Assembly (NCBI GenBank): GCA_035048815.1 | Contig: JAUCBN010000022.1 | Span: 15,852,501-15,916,500, forward strand | DNA length: 64,000 nucleotides | Source of the DNA: Abelmoschus esculentus | Lineage: Eukaryota; Streptophyta; Magnoliopsida; Malvales; Malvaceae | Direction of reading: 5' to 3' | Shown: one piece after another, positions 9,956 to 21,019 of the stretch | How the letters are laid out: the number at the start of each line of letters is the position of its first letter | Position numbering within the stretch: the stretch's first letter is position 1 | Position numbers and translations under genes: made by a program | Notes under the pieces: generated by a model | The model's input: only the letters and a program-made list of their open reading frames with translations | Databases searched by the model: none | What the model was told of the DNA's origin: nothing

Positions 9956-10747
9956 CTATGACTTAATCTGTGCTCGGGTCAACTGATTGTACCATCTTGC
10001 AGCGGATCTTATCAAACTGTCTTGGAAGCAGTGGATAAGGAGCTTTTCGTTGCTAGTGAATCCGGCCATTTTTCGACAGAACATGGTCACATGTGCAGTT
10101 GGGTATGCCGTACCGTCATACTTTTGAAATTCAGGTGTTCTGAACTTTGGGGGAATCTTTAAATCGGGGACTAGGCTGAGGTCACCCGCGTTCAAACCAT
10201 GAGAATCCTCCTCCACTTCCCTAACCTGGAGTTTTTCTTCAAGATCTTTTCTAGTTTCTTCAAGTTGTTTAGAGAATTCAGACTTCACTTTACTAAATTT
10301 CTCAACTTTATCCAAGTCAGGCACGTTATCGCCGGTATTTTCATCATTTTCGGTCATTCCAAATAACGGATTTTGGATTGAAATACCGGCTTGGAAGCTA
10401 AATGTTGCTCCCTTTTGCTGGATTGGGCCAGAGCCGATAACAATGGGAGAATATGTTGGGTCTGCCCCGGTTTGAGATGGGTTTTCTACCGCTCCTTTTT
10501 CTTTCGCATCGTCTGACGGCTTGAGTCCTAACATTTGGGTGAGCTGCGCTAGCATGTCTTGCTGAGCCTTCACCATGGATTCTTTCAACTCCAACTGTGA
10601 TCTTTCCAACTGACTCCTCAGATCTGCTTCTAACTTGCTGAAATGTTCTTCCATTTTTCTTACTTGAGATCGGGTACAATATCGATGCAGAATGATTGTA
10701 AATTCTGTTTTACAATATTTTCCCGGATTAATTTTAATTGTATACAT
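9956..10747 (-). CDS. Ogre-A Gag N-terminal half (capsid), partial
   Basis: This 263-aa frame includes a predicted coiled-coil start (KMEEHFSKLEADLRSQLERS), a spacer rich in Pro, Gly and Ser, and the capsid region LVPDLKIPPKFRTPEFQKY, DGTAYPTAHVTMFCRKMAG and SLIRSAARWYNQL. That last stretch matches the retrotransposon Gag family. Gag forms the particle around the RNA. It starts ATG at 10745-10747 and ends in TAG at 9956-9958. The related Gag of Ogre-B/C also starts with a MEERLKKLEE coiled coil, so the architecture is conserved although the sequence is diverged. Confidence 0.88.
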   Translation of the reverse strand: MYTIKINPGKYCKTEFTIILHRYCTRSQVRKMEEHFSKLEADLRSQLERSQLELKESMVKAQQDMLAQLTQMLGLKPSDDAKEKGAVENPSQTGADPTYSPIVIGSGPIQQKGATFSFQAGISIQNPLFGMTENDENTGDNVPDLDKVEKFSKVKSEFSKQLEETRKDLEEKLQVREVEEDSHGLNAGDLSLVPDLKIPPKFRTPEFQKYDGTAYPTAHVTMFCRKMAGFTSNEKLLIHCFQDSLIRSAARWYNQLTRAQIKS

Positions 10748-10957
10748 GATTAATGCATGTAAAATGTATGAAGGGATGCATGTGAATGATGAAATGCTTC
10801 AAAAAGTTATGCAAGCAAAGGTGTTGACTAATTTAGTGATCGTCCTTGAACCAACTTTTATTGAACTTTAAAAATCTTCATTACAAAGGGAAAACGAAAA
10901 TAGTAACTACAGATAGGTGTCGGCCCTAGTTCCTAAATCTTGCATGGCTTTGAGTAG

Positions 10958-13261
10958 CTAAACGAATCGGGCCGCTTCCTTCATGTCTTGTGCCACAAGG
11001 GGTGCTAAGGCCTCGGCTTCCGCCGCTAAGTTCTTCACATATTGGGCCACTTCTTGGACTTGCACCATCAGAGTGGTGTTATAATCATCTCGGTCTTGTA
11101 TCATGCGAGTGGCATCGTGAAGGCGATGCAACCAATAATTATCTCCCCCTTGTGCGGCCTCCTCAAGGACCACGAGTCGTCTCAAATAATCTTGTACCTT
11201 GGCTTCTAACTCCTCTATCTGTGCTCGAAGTGACATATTTTCTTGCTAATTGAGCTGTAATTCCAAAAATCCATTCCTGGTCACATATTTTTCTAAAGAG
11301 TGATCCAATTCCTCGACCTTGTGTTCTAGCTAAGCATTCCGGGTTTGAAAATGTTTCAGAATTTCATATGTAGAGATATACAGGTCTTGCATCTCACAAA
11401 AGCGGTTTTTACTTTCTTGAGCCCTTCTTTTCCATGCGTTCGTGTTTTCCCTTTCCAAAATTACAGCTTGCTTTCCTTTCTCTTTTTCTTCTCGGTATTT
11501 TTCTCTTTCTTGGTTGATGTCTTTTCTAGAATCTTTCCTTTCTTTCTCAATTTCATCCTTTCGAGTTTTTATCTCTTTCTCCACGACTTGCTTACCCCTA
11601 TGCTTTTCCTCTTCTAGGATACGAATCCCGTTCATCCTTTCCTTTTCCACAGCAAGGAATTTCTTTCGGTTAGCGGTTTGTACTTGGGCATACAGCTTGA
11701 TGGTGTCTTTCCGATAGAGGGCATTCTTCTCGTTCAATTCCTTATTTATCTTCTTTAATTGTTTAATTGTTCCATCCTTTACATCAAGGTCTAAACTTGC
11801 CTTGTAGAATTCTTCCACGTGCTGGGCTTTCATTTCTTTCATTTGTTTTCGGACTTCATCCATCTCACTTCTTAGTATATCGGCTTCTGAAGGAACAATG
11901 CGCATATGCTCCTCTAATGTCATTATAGGCCCGTGGTTGGATATCGGGATCTTATCATTAATCCTGATATGTCTCCAAAGGTTGTAATCTAGTGTAATCA
12001 TGCCTTGAGTACTTCCCTCTACTCGGATACGATAACAGTGTCTCCACGCCCTTGTTATCATTTGGACCTTGGATCGATACTCGTTCTTAAAAGGGAACTC
12101 GGTTTCACTCAAACCTGTTGTAAAAGGGATAAATTGTCGAGATCCAAACTGTCTAGACACTAGTAGGGGTGCGCAGGCGATTCCTCCGTGTAAACCGATC
12201 ATCATGACCCAATTGTAATCACCAACTCTATAAAGGAAACGGAACTCATGACCCATCCACGGGACTCTCCATACAATATCATCATCTAGCAAATTCCTGA
12301 AGATCTCTGACTATTTCCTTTTATCAAGATCCTCTCGCCATTCTTTAGTTAAGTATTCTCGTATTGGGGAGAAGCTTCCTTGGAAGATACCAGACAAAAC
12401 CTGGGTTGGCTCCTTCCAGAAGTGAATTTGAATCCATATATGAAGAAGTTGTGCACACCCCCTAAAACGCCCTTCCTCATGTTTCCAGCAAGCATTCAAA
12501 GAAATGAAAGTTTCTGCCAATATGGCCATTACCGGGTTAGCCTTCTTCTTTAAACGATCAAACAAATCAAGAATAGTCACTTCTATATTGCCCAACATTC
12601 GGGGAAAAATAACCAATCCGTATATGCCTATGGAGAGTAAATCAATCCTCATCTCCTCGTCTGGGTGTATAGGTATTATATCCTGAATACTTTCCCATGA
12701 GAATGCGATACTTTCTCCCCGAACCTGTATTATACCTTTTCCCCAAGCATCACTCATTCCGGCTAAAGAACTCAACTTTGACTGATAGTTCTGAGATTTA
12801 GGGGGCTTCGAATAAATCCAATCCTTATTGACATTCCTTCTGTTAATTAAAGCTGTATATTCTTCTATTGTTGGCATTAAATCATTCCCATTAAAAGTGA
12901 AGCAACAGAAAGCAGGATTCCAGAATTGAAAAGCGGCTCGAAGCAAAGGCTGATTGATCCTAACATATTTTAGCTGAGCTATATCTCCATAATTCTCACG
13001 GAATAGGCCTTGTATCCTCGGGTCCCAACTTTCCCATATTTCTTTCAGCTCATACAAATCATTCTATTGCAGACTGACATAAGTATAACCGGGTACTATA
13101 CGCTCACTTGGTAGACTGTCTCCAAAGGTTTTCTGATTGACTTCTGACCAATGTCGGATTGTTGAGTTCTTATCTTGGGAACCTAGAAAACTTTTATCCA
13201 TGATGAAAGCTCTCAATATGGGCAAACCACTCGAATCAACACCTTTATAAAAAGAATGCAA
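10958..13261 (-). pseudogene. Ogre-A ORF1: DUF7745-like domain plus coiled coil
   Basis: One reading frame, all parts in phase, interrupted only by TAG codons at 13064, 12311, 11330, 11246 and 10958. The N-terminal half (about 12311-13261) is a globular domain of the plant DUF7745 type: YELKEIWESWDP, FCCFTFNGNDLMPTIEEY and IYGLVIFPRMLGN. The middle has FRFLYRVGDYNWV and SRQFGSRQFIP. The C-terminal half (about 10958-11900) is a long coiled coil rich in Lys and Glu. Tat/Ogre elements are known for an extra ORF before gag, and its function is unknown. The family name is from memory. The same arrangement is in Ogre-B at 42533-44515. Related genes in plant genomes are often called girdin-like because of the coiled coil. 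Confidence 0.82.
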
Positions 13262-13847
13262 AAAGAATGCGAGGAAAAGAAATAAAAGGGAAACAACAAA
13301 ACAGAAAAAAAAGGAAATGTGTTAGTACAAATGATAAAAGTATAAGTAGAGGGTGTAAATAAATGACATAAAAGAACAGAAAGATACACAAAATCTAAAC
13401 ATCATGCCTAATTCCCTAAGTTATTCGCATGGCTCTAAAAGGGTGGGTTGACTATGTTCTCTATATGCAATTTTGGTTCTATGAGGTACCCGGATTGTCC
13501 TTGCTGTCCTCTTCTAAGAGTAGCAAGACCCCCCGATCATCATCCATTATAGGCTCATCTCAATCGACTTCAATCCGGGAGGACCCTTTCGCTATGCCCA
13601 TACGGGGAAACAATATTCCCACGAAAACATAGGTTAATCAAGCCTCGAAGGTACTTTACTAGGCCTATACGAAGGAACAATATCCTTACGAAAGACTTAG
13701 TTTTTCCCCCCACTTAGAGAGATGGGTTGAAATAATATTGTTCCGAATAATTAAACAAAAAATAATTTAATTGTCATTTTAATCCGGAGAATTCAAAATC
13801 AATTAAGAGATTTTTGAAAACAAGGTTAGACTCGTTTGAAAAAAATT
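13262..13847 (-). other. Ogre-A 5' leader
   Basis: This is non-coding sequence between the PBS and ORF1. Only short frames are present. It would be the untranslated leader that carries packaging signals, but I see no specific structure in it. Confidence 0.6.
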
Positions 13848-13866
13848 GTCCCCAGCGGAGTCGCCA
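13848..13866 (-). promoter_or_regulatory. Primer-binding site of Ogre-A (tRNA-Arg)
   Basis: The plus strand reads GTCCCCAGCGGAGTCGCCA, which is the 3' end of a plant tRNA-Arg including CCA. On the element's sense strand this is its complement, two bases from the LTR. tRNA-Arg priming is known for the Tat/Ogre lineage. The identical 19 bases occur at 45108-45126. Confidence 0.9.
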
Positions 13867-13868
13867 AT

Positions 13869-16612
13869 TGTAGCAACCCCCCTCGAAAATCGAGTTACTA
13901 ATTAAAAAGGATGTTGATGATTAGAAATTAGGGCTTAGAATGTCTCAAAATAAAATATTTAGGGCCTAAAAAATTGGGATCAGGTCTTAAAAGAGGAATT
14001 TTAGAAGTTGAAATTTGATTTTAAAATAGATTTTTTGAAAAAGTTTGGAAATGATTTAAAAAGGGTTGGGATTAGGTTTTAAAATTCGGAAATTGGGAGA
14101 GAATGATTTTTCTTTAAAAACGAGTTAGAGTCGCCACCGGCCGATTCGATGGGCCGGACACCGTAAACCAGAGTTTTGAAATTGAAAAGGGTTCGGGAGT
14201 CAGTTACGGTAAAAAATGGGATTAGTATTTTAAATCGCCCAAAATTGGTACCTTCATCAAACATTATCGTTTAATTGATTTTAAATTTTCGGGATTAAAA
14301 CAACATTCAAATTAACATTTGTCTCAAAATTTGAATTCAATTTTTAAGTTTACCATGTTTTTATACGAAGGCAACGTATACACCGCGACCTATGTATCGA
14401 AACGCGGGCCCGTTACGATCGAATAAATTTTTTTGAAATTAGGCTTATTAATTAATGTTGGGTGTGAGATATAGCTTAGTGGAACAAAATAAACAAGATG
14501 CCACACAACATACACAACAAAACAAAGGAAATAAAATTAAAATGTGTACATGATTTCAACATGCGTAGTAAAATATGAAAGCAAAAAAGAAGTGCAAACA
14601 AAATATACCACATAGTAATTAAGACATTTAACAAGATAAGTATGCAACATGAATATAATAATATGAACCATAAAGATAAATATAAGCATGTGGCATGATC
14701 TAATAAGAGAACGTATAATGATAAAACGTGAATATAACACTAAACATAACCAAAAAAAAAAACAACCCAAACAAATGAGGTATAAGCAAACAGAAAAAAA
14801 ATAAAAATAAAACCGAGAACAAAGATAAATAAAAACCAAAATAGATTCGAAAGGTGACCTAATTGAAAGAAAACAGAAGGTTTCAGGCCCTCGAATCATC
14901 ATTTCAAGGCGAGGAAGGACCTATCAGATTAAAATCAGGGGAGGAAGGATTACTAAAAAATAAAACCCTTATGAAAAATGCGATTTCAGTCTAAAAAGGG
15001 ACTAGATTGAAGAGATCCAAAAATGTAAAGGGGCCGAAGAAAGGATTAATAGAGGGCGGAGGGATTTAATGATAGAAATAAATCCATTTTTAAAACTCCC
15101 GAGTATAAAACACAAAACTTTTTTTTAAAATTCATTTACCACCTGATTCAAAGAAAAAAAGAAAAGGAACCTCTTAAATGTTCATCCGAAAACCCAGGGT
15201 TCGGATGAACATTCATCCTCATTTCTAGAACCTCCGCATAAGCCTAGAAGACTACCGTTCTTTCCAGTTTTTGGCCACCGTCAACGGTGGCCGACAAAGC
15301 CAAAAACTTCAAAAAGAACTCCCCCTTTTCATATTTCAAAAACCAAAACAAAGCCACTTCCTTTCTAAGTAAAACCGAAACAAAAGAAGATTAAAAACAC
15401 CTTAGTTTCACTGAAAAATAAAACTCCTTCTCCCCGTCGATGGCTCACCACAGTGGCTCATAGGCCGGGTGTTTATTGCCGGTGGTAGGGATCTAAGGAG
15501 AAAAGCCGACGGGAGCAAAAACGACCCCCGGTAAAGAAAACCTTTTCTCTCTTTCGTAAGGGCTAGAAAAAAGAAATGAGAAAAGAGCTACCTTTGAAAG
15601 CTTTTTTTTGATTTCTGATCCAAAGTAAAATATCTTTGTACAATGTTTAGGGTTTTCTGCTTTTTTATATCCCCTTGATTACATGATTAGAGAAAAATAA
15701 AAAAAAAATGCTCCTTTGTTTCCTTCTGGTGATCCAGACGTTGTCTCTTGGTCGATCGTGGGTTCCTGAGACATTTCCGTTTTTAGATTGTCCTTGGTCG
15801 CGCGTGGAGGTATCTGATGTGTCGTGCGTGGGTGCGTGATAGCTCTAGAGAATTCTCTCCCTTCGATCTGGACCGTTGGATCCAGATTGGATCCAACGAC
15901 TGATAGTGGGTTGCGCAAAGGGATTAAGAGGATTAGGGTTTGGCTTATAATCATCCGGTTTTGGGCTCAAAGGAAATGGGCTCGTAGTTAGTTTTTTGTT
16001 GGACTGATGTAATATTATTATAATTTGGGCTTGTAATTAAATTTGGGGCTCATTTTATCTAATATGGGTTTAGTTATTTAAAGTGTATTGGATTAATAAA
16101 TAAATAGATAGGGTGCAAAATAGGCTTATATATACTTTAAATATTTGGGTTATTTATGATATCTGATATAAATAATAACACTAAATATTATGTAAATAAT
16201 CAATAAAAATAATAATGATAAATAGAAAAGAAGAGAAAAGAAAAGAAAAAAGTAACTATGTACGTACGAAAAACAATAATAATATGTTCAATAACTTAGA
16301 TACTAACATATATAGTAGGTAATATATTCTAATAATAATTACAAATACAAATAAAAGACCCGAAAATGAAGTAAAAAGCATATATATCTAAGAACTAATA
16401 ATAATAATAGTATTTTTGTTTTTAGCTTTGATTTAAAGGATAATAAAGTAATATTTTTGTGTTTCTTTTTTGTTTTGATAAAATTGGAATGAAATCCGAA
16501 TTTGAAAGGAGTTGAGTATTTTTGATTTTTGATTAACAACTGCCAGCCCATTATTCGAATGAATACTAAAATTAAAACACAGGTTTAGACCCGGATAAAA
16601 TTAGTGATTACA
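13869..16612 (-). repeat. Ogre-A 5' LTR, full length (2744 bp)
   Basis: It starts TGTAGCAACC next to the PBS and ends GATTACA. The 15478-16612 part matches the 3' LTR at 531-1865. It contains a perfect 13-bp-arm inverted repeat (ATGTTCATCCGAA) at 15178-15212 and a 9-bp-arm palindrome (GGCCACCGT) at 15273-15292. The hydrophobic frame at 14537-14902 is AT-rich LTR sequence, not a gene. The LTR would supply promoter and polyadenylation signals, but I did not locate a convincing TATA box. Confidence 0.88.
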
Positions 16613-17972
16613 CATCATTCATGAAATGAATTGATAATGTTGAACATAGTCAAGAAAGTGATTTGATGTTATAGACATGGACGTGGAATGTTAAGCATGC
16701 ATGTTTTTAATGATACATTACAAACTATGGTTTATTTATGGTTTTAAATAGATGTATTGATGATCTTGTGTAGAGCTTCCTCACTAAGCATGTTTGCTTA
16801 AGCTATTTTTTCATCCTTGCAGAAAAATAAAGGCAATCGGGAATACATTCGGAGCAAGGAAACCAAGGGGAAAGGTTACTTCAAATTCGGTATGTTTTGA
16901 CAAATAAGTTGGGGCTTGGCAATATGTAAACCCAACCTATGTGAGGAGTGTGAACTTGACTTTGGTTTATACTGAAATAAGACATATGTTGCTTGATTGT
17001 TAATTGATGAACTATGGTGATGTTTGGATTATTGAAGCATGTACTTGCATGGTCGTTTTTAATCATGTTCTAGGTAGCATGCCTATAGTTTGCTTGATGT
17101 TCTTGACGTTGATAATCATGTGTTATATGTTGCTATTTATGCTTAGGATTAATGCATATAGTTAATAGGGATTGACGGTTGTGTTTGAGCCGATGATGTT
17201 CACTTAGTGTGATGGAATTTTTAGGTTCCAGACCTAAAGTTTCGAAAACTTAGGGAAGGTTTCGAAACCTTTGTCAAACAGTTTCGAAACCTTCAGGAAG
17301 GTTTCGAAACCTTGCGGGCAATTTCAATTCTGGAAAGTTACTGGACGCGAAAAGTTTCAAAACCTTCAGGGAAGTTTCGAAACCTTTATGAAAAGTTTTG
17401 AAACCTTTGGCTGCTAAAAATTGATAGTTGCTGGAAATTGCATTTTAGTCCCGAATATCATTCTTTGTTCAATTAGGGCATCTACAGATGTTATTTTGAG
17501 CTTAAATTTCACATGGATGAATAAAGTTGATTTAATTTCAAGATGACTAACTCAATTTGGAAGAAGTCCCCGTAGTTTGAAAGATTTACATTTTGGTCCC
17601 TAAATTAGTGAAACATGCAATTGATGAAGTTAGACTACTCCGTTTGAGTTGAAATTTTCCATGAGGGATGCTCGTATGTTTAATTGAACTTTGATGAAAA
17701 TAATTTCTAATTTGTTATTAGAATTTAAAAGTTTTATGTTTTAGTCCTTAATTTACTTAAGTGTTTAATCGGATGTTTGTTTATGATCGGATTGTTTCTG
17801 TTAATGCCTTGTATGAGACCTTGACATGTAGGAATACAATTATGCATCTATAAGAAAAAAATATAACGGTTTTAGGGTTGTTTATCGAATTGAACCTTCG
17901 CGGGTTTGGTTTGATATTCCCCCTATAACCCATTAGTGTCGGTTCCGTCTAGGCCGGGCTAAGGGGGTTACA
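16613..17972. repeat. 3' part of a long LTR, probably Tekay/Del-type chromovirus
   Basis: The segment is non-coding and ends CTAAGGGGGTTACA, the sort of LTR terminus seen in plant Tekay/Del elements. The next base starts a truncated Athila-type LTR. It contains seven copies of a GTTTCGAAAC-like palindrome between 17239 and 17405. I infer that an LTR element inserted into the Athila LTR, with its other end left of the window. The lineage call rests on general appearance only. Confidence 0.5.
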
Positions 17973-19213
17973 GGCATATTTTTAGTTGCATTGTTAGTCA
18001 TTCATGCATTTTTACATAATTTTCTGATTTTTCATATTTAATTCATATTTGGGTTAAATTTGTGGAAAGAGATATTTTGTGGTGTATTTTTTTGTTTGCA
18101 GGATTCAATTCCTTGGAGATAGGTTGTCAATTTAGAGAAGAAATCTCAATTAAATCAAGTTAATTTCAAAAGACATGGAAAGATTCTACAAGATTGGATT
18201 TGATATGACAAGTAAAGATTTGAATTGAGCTTGAAAAAGAAATTTTAAAGGGATAATTATCTCTCTAATATTGATTTCCAAATCAAACTCTTTCTTATCA
18301 CATAATTTGATCAAATAAGGCCTTTAAAAAAAGAAAATTTCTTCAAGCTAAGAGTGTTGAATTAGAGAGTTGGATTGAAGAGAGCAACACATATATTATC
18401 TTTTTCTTCATTGTAAAATTAATGATTTGAGAATATTTTTTGTATATCTCTAGAACCTAACCATGAATTGATGTAAATTGGATTAGGTTATTTTGTTTTG
18501 AGGTTATGAGAAATGTTTGGATTTTATCTAAGTATTTGTGTTGTTTTCAATTAAGTTTTGTTCATTTTTAATACTTAATTGGTTTGTGAGAGAAGATGGA
18601 AAGGACCTTGTAAAACGATACATTTATATAATATCAGGAGAGTTAGATTCATGAAACGAATGAGCATGGTTCAAACCAAGTGTGTTGAGGATTTCAACGG
18701 CTAATAGGAGCGCAAGATTGATTATTGTTCACCTTTGATTAACACAGGGATGTATCATCAAAGAATGCACAATTAACAAAGTTTCACATTAATATAACGA
18801 AAACCATTAGAAACGCTTCGTTGAACCTTTGGGGTAGTCGCCCAAATTTTTCAAACAATTCTCTCATCGTAATTACCCAAGAATTCGAAGAACTGACTAG
18901 AAAATCCGACTGATCCCAATTGCCAGAGCGGCGTGAGCACTCAATTGTCATGATAATTCAATTAAGACATCACTCCACAACTTAGGATAATACGACCTCT
19001 TCTCTCTTATTTGATTTCATCTATTTTTATTACTTGTTTCTTTTAATTTAATTATCCTTTCATACTTCTATTATCAACTTGTATTTTTATTTATAGTATG
19101 ATAGCTAAAGCAAGGTGATCCAAACCAATCTATGTGGAGACGATATATAATCTATACTATTACTTGCGACATGTACACTTTCACCGTTTACATTGCACTA
19201 AAATTACTCAACA
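17973..19213 (+). repeat. Athila-type LTR, copy 1, lacking its first ~60 bp
   Basis: It aligns throughout with the LTR at 32765-34028, from GCATATTTTT at its left edge to the CAACA end at 19213. It shares Athila-style LTR motifs with the E family: GAGAGTTAGATTCATGAAACG, a TTTCAACGGCTAATAGGAG stretch and GTGGAGACGATAT. The left edge is cut by the preceding LTR at 17972. Sequence to its right is shared with copy 2, so this is the 3' LTR of an old element plus flank inside a segmental duplication. Confidence 0.85.
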
Positions 19214-19574
19214 ATTTCAGTTAAAAACAAAGATTAGTGAAGCTTAAAATACTAACTGACTCTAGTAAAACTACAACATTTCACTTCTTTTATTTTGACT
19301 CTTTACACTTTGATTTGGATTTTTATTGTTTGGCATTTGAAAAAGGGTTGAAATTTTTCTTCAAGCTTGAGTCAAGAAAATTGAAGGCTTGTGATTAAAA
19401 CCTTAAATTTAGGTCTATTGGTTAAAGTCTGTACATCTTTGATAACTCTTATCGAAAATCTTAAAATAATTAATTTGTATAATATATGGTTAAGAAAGCT
19501 TAGCTTTAGGTTTTGATAACTTAAGAACTTTATTAATGATAATTTTTGGATTTAACGTATACTCCTAAAATATT
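19214..19574. other. Flank of duplicated segment, copy 1
   Basis: This AT-rich non-coding sequence is collinear with 34029-34392. No gene or repeat family is recognised in it. It ends at the ATAAT target site occupied by element E. Confidence 0.7.
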
Positions 19575-19579
19575 ATAAT

Positions 19580-20911
19580 TGATAAGTGTACAACTCGCTA
19601 TCATTTTCTATACTTTTCATGGGTATTAATCATCAATTCTACACCGACTTAGACCAATCTATAAACTTAATGTGATATATTTAGCGATTATGTTATTAAA
19701 GATAATATTTATAGAAAAGACATACTTTATTGCATTTTTATGTTTGTGCAGGAAAAAAGTATTACTGCGTCAGCAAACTATGGCCGAGGTAGGACCTGAT
19801 GCCGAGGTAGTAGAGGACAAAGAGCAACATGGCAGGCAAACTGAGGAGAAAAATGAGGAGAACGTTGTTGGACAAGAAGTCAAAGGATCAGAGCTGAATA
19901 GCCTGAAGAAAACCCAAAGACAAGGCCACGCGGGAAAGCCTTCTCGAAGAATTAAACTTGGAAATATTTGACCTATGTACATAAATTGTTCTCTACTCCA
20001 AGTTGTATTCTACTTAGGAAAGGTTTGCCCTAGGCCAAGCCTATATAATGCATAGTCGTCCAAGTGAAGAGAGAGACGAACTGAGAGAGTTCACCCTAGG
20101 AATCATTGTTGTTCTTCTTTCCATCACGTTCTAAGCTTTCTTAGGGTTTAGGTGAAGGTTGTTGAGTATTAGTGAGAAGAGATTGTATCTTCTTTCTTGT
20201 TTTCAATGCAATAAAATATTAAAGTTTGATTACTCTTTGCCATTCTTTGTTCTTGCACCCAAGCTCGAGAGAGAAGTTTGTAAGTAATCTATTTATCTAG
20301 ACTCGGGAGAGTTAGATTCACGAAAGGAGTAAGTACGATATTTGACTTGATTGGAAAATACTAACTTGGCCTAGGAATAGGTTGGAGTTTCAGCGGCTAA
20401 AAGAAGTCTGGGATTGATTCTTGGTTATAATTGATTAACGCCGGGAGGTATCATCAAAGACTAGTCATCAACAGTGTTTCGACTTAGGGATAAGCAAAAT
20501 TATCAAAGGATACTTTGCCGAACTTTGGTAAAATCTGCCCAAGAGCAAGAGATTGCCATAGCAGAAAACACTATCGTTGCCGAGACAGTAATCTGCAATA
20601 TTGCCGAGACAGTATAGTGCAATTGCATTGGACAAAAACAGATCAATCAAATCTACTATACAACACAACTAGATCATTCCCTCTTTATCAATTTAATCTT
20701 ATTCTATCTAGTTTTCTTTAATTGCTTTATTTAGTTTAATCAAAACTCAACTACTTGTGTCTTTATTTTATTTCCTTTACAGAGCAAGAAGACAAAGGAA
20801 GAGATATTAAGTACACCAATCCCTGTGGAGACGATATCTGATTTACTCATCACTTTATTACTTGACGACGTGTTCACTTGCACTACAATTACGCTATTTA
20901 TACACGTAACA
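19580..20911 (+). repeat. Element E 5' LTR
   Basis: 1332 bp, TGATAAGTG to TAACA. It holds a TATA box TATATAA at 20042-20048 and AATAAA at 20210-20215, giving a plausible U3-R-U5 order. It differs from the 3' LTR by point changes and by about 53 bp (near 19970-20025) missing from the other copy. The small frame at 19672-19971 is LTR sequence, not a gene. Confidence 0.92.
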
Positions 20912-20917
20912 AGTTTT

Positions 20918-20935
20918 TGGCATTGTTGCAGGGGA
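20918..20935 (+). promoter_or_regulatory. Primer-binding site of E (tRNA-Asp-like)
   Basis: TGGCATTGTTGCAGGGGA lies six bases after the LTR. It is a decayed form of the Athila PBS complementary to tRNA-Asp. A closer match, TGGCGCCATTGCTGGGGA, is at 29876-29893. Confidence 0.8.
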
Positions 20936-21019
20936 TTGACAATTAAATTTTGTTTTCTTTATTTTCTTGCATTTCTTTATTTTTACTAATATATTTTCTT
21001 CTTATTTTGAAGGTTCAAT

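Larger units (their letters stand above)
531..16612 (-). mobile_element. Ogre-A: Tat/Ogre-lineage Ty3/gypsy LTR retrotransposon, degraded
   Basis: The element reads right to left: 5' LTR 13869-16612, tRNA-Arg PBS 13848-13866, ORF1 10958-13261, gag 8454-10747, protease with G-patch 7208-8407, RT 5657-6664, RNase H 4745-5428, integrase 3522-4684, tandem-repeat 3' UTR, PPT 1866-1881 and 3' LTR 531-1865. The extra ORF upstream of gag, the second archaeal-like RNase H, the tRNA-Arg primer and the long LTRs are known traits of the Tat/Ogre lineage. The element is inactive as it stands: many in-frame stops, several frameshifts, and a 3' LTR that lacks its outer 1.6 kb. No target-site duplication is visible, which fits deletion of the left edge. 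Confidence 0.93.

Noticed and set aside
14537..14902. 121-aa hydrophobic minus-strand frame that looks membrane-spanning
   Set aside because: It lies inside the Ogre-A LTR in AT-rich sequence. No equivalent exists in the other LTR, and its composition explains the hydrophobicity.
19672..19971. 99-aa plus-strand frame in the E 5' LTR, with a similar one at 25326-25568
   Set aside because: Both are in equivalent LTR positions upstream of the TATA box. The frames differ in start and end, and there is no protein family similarity.
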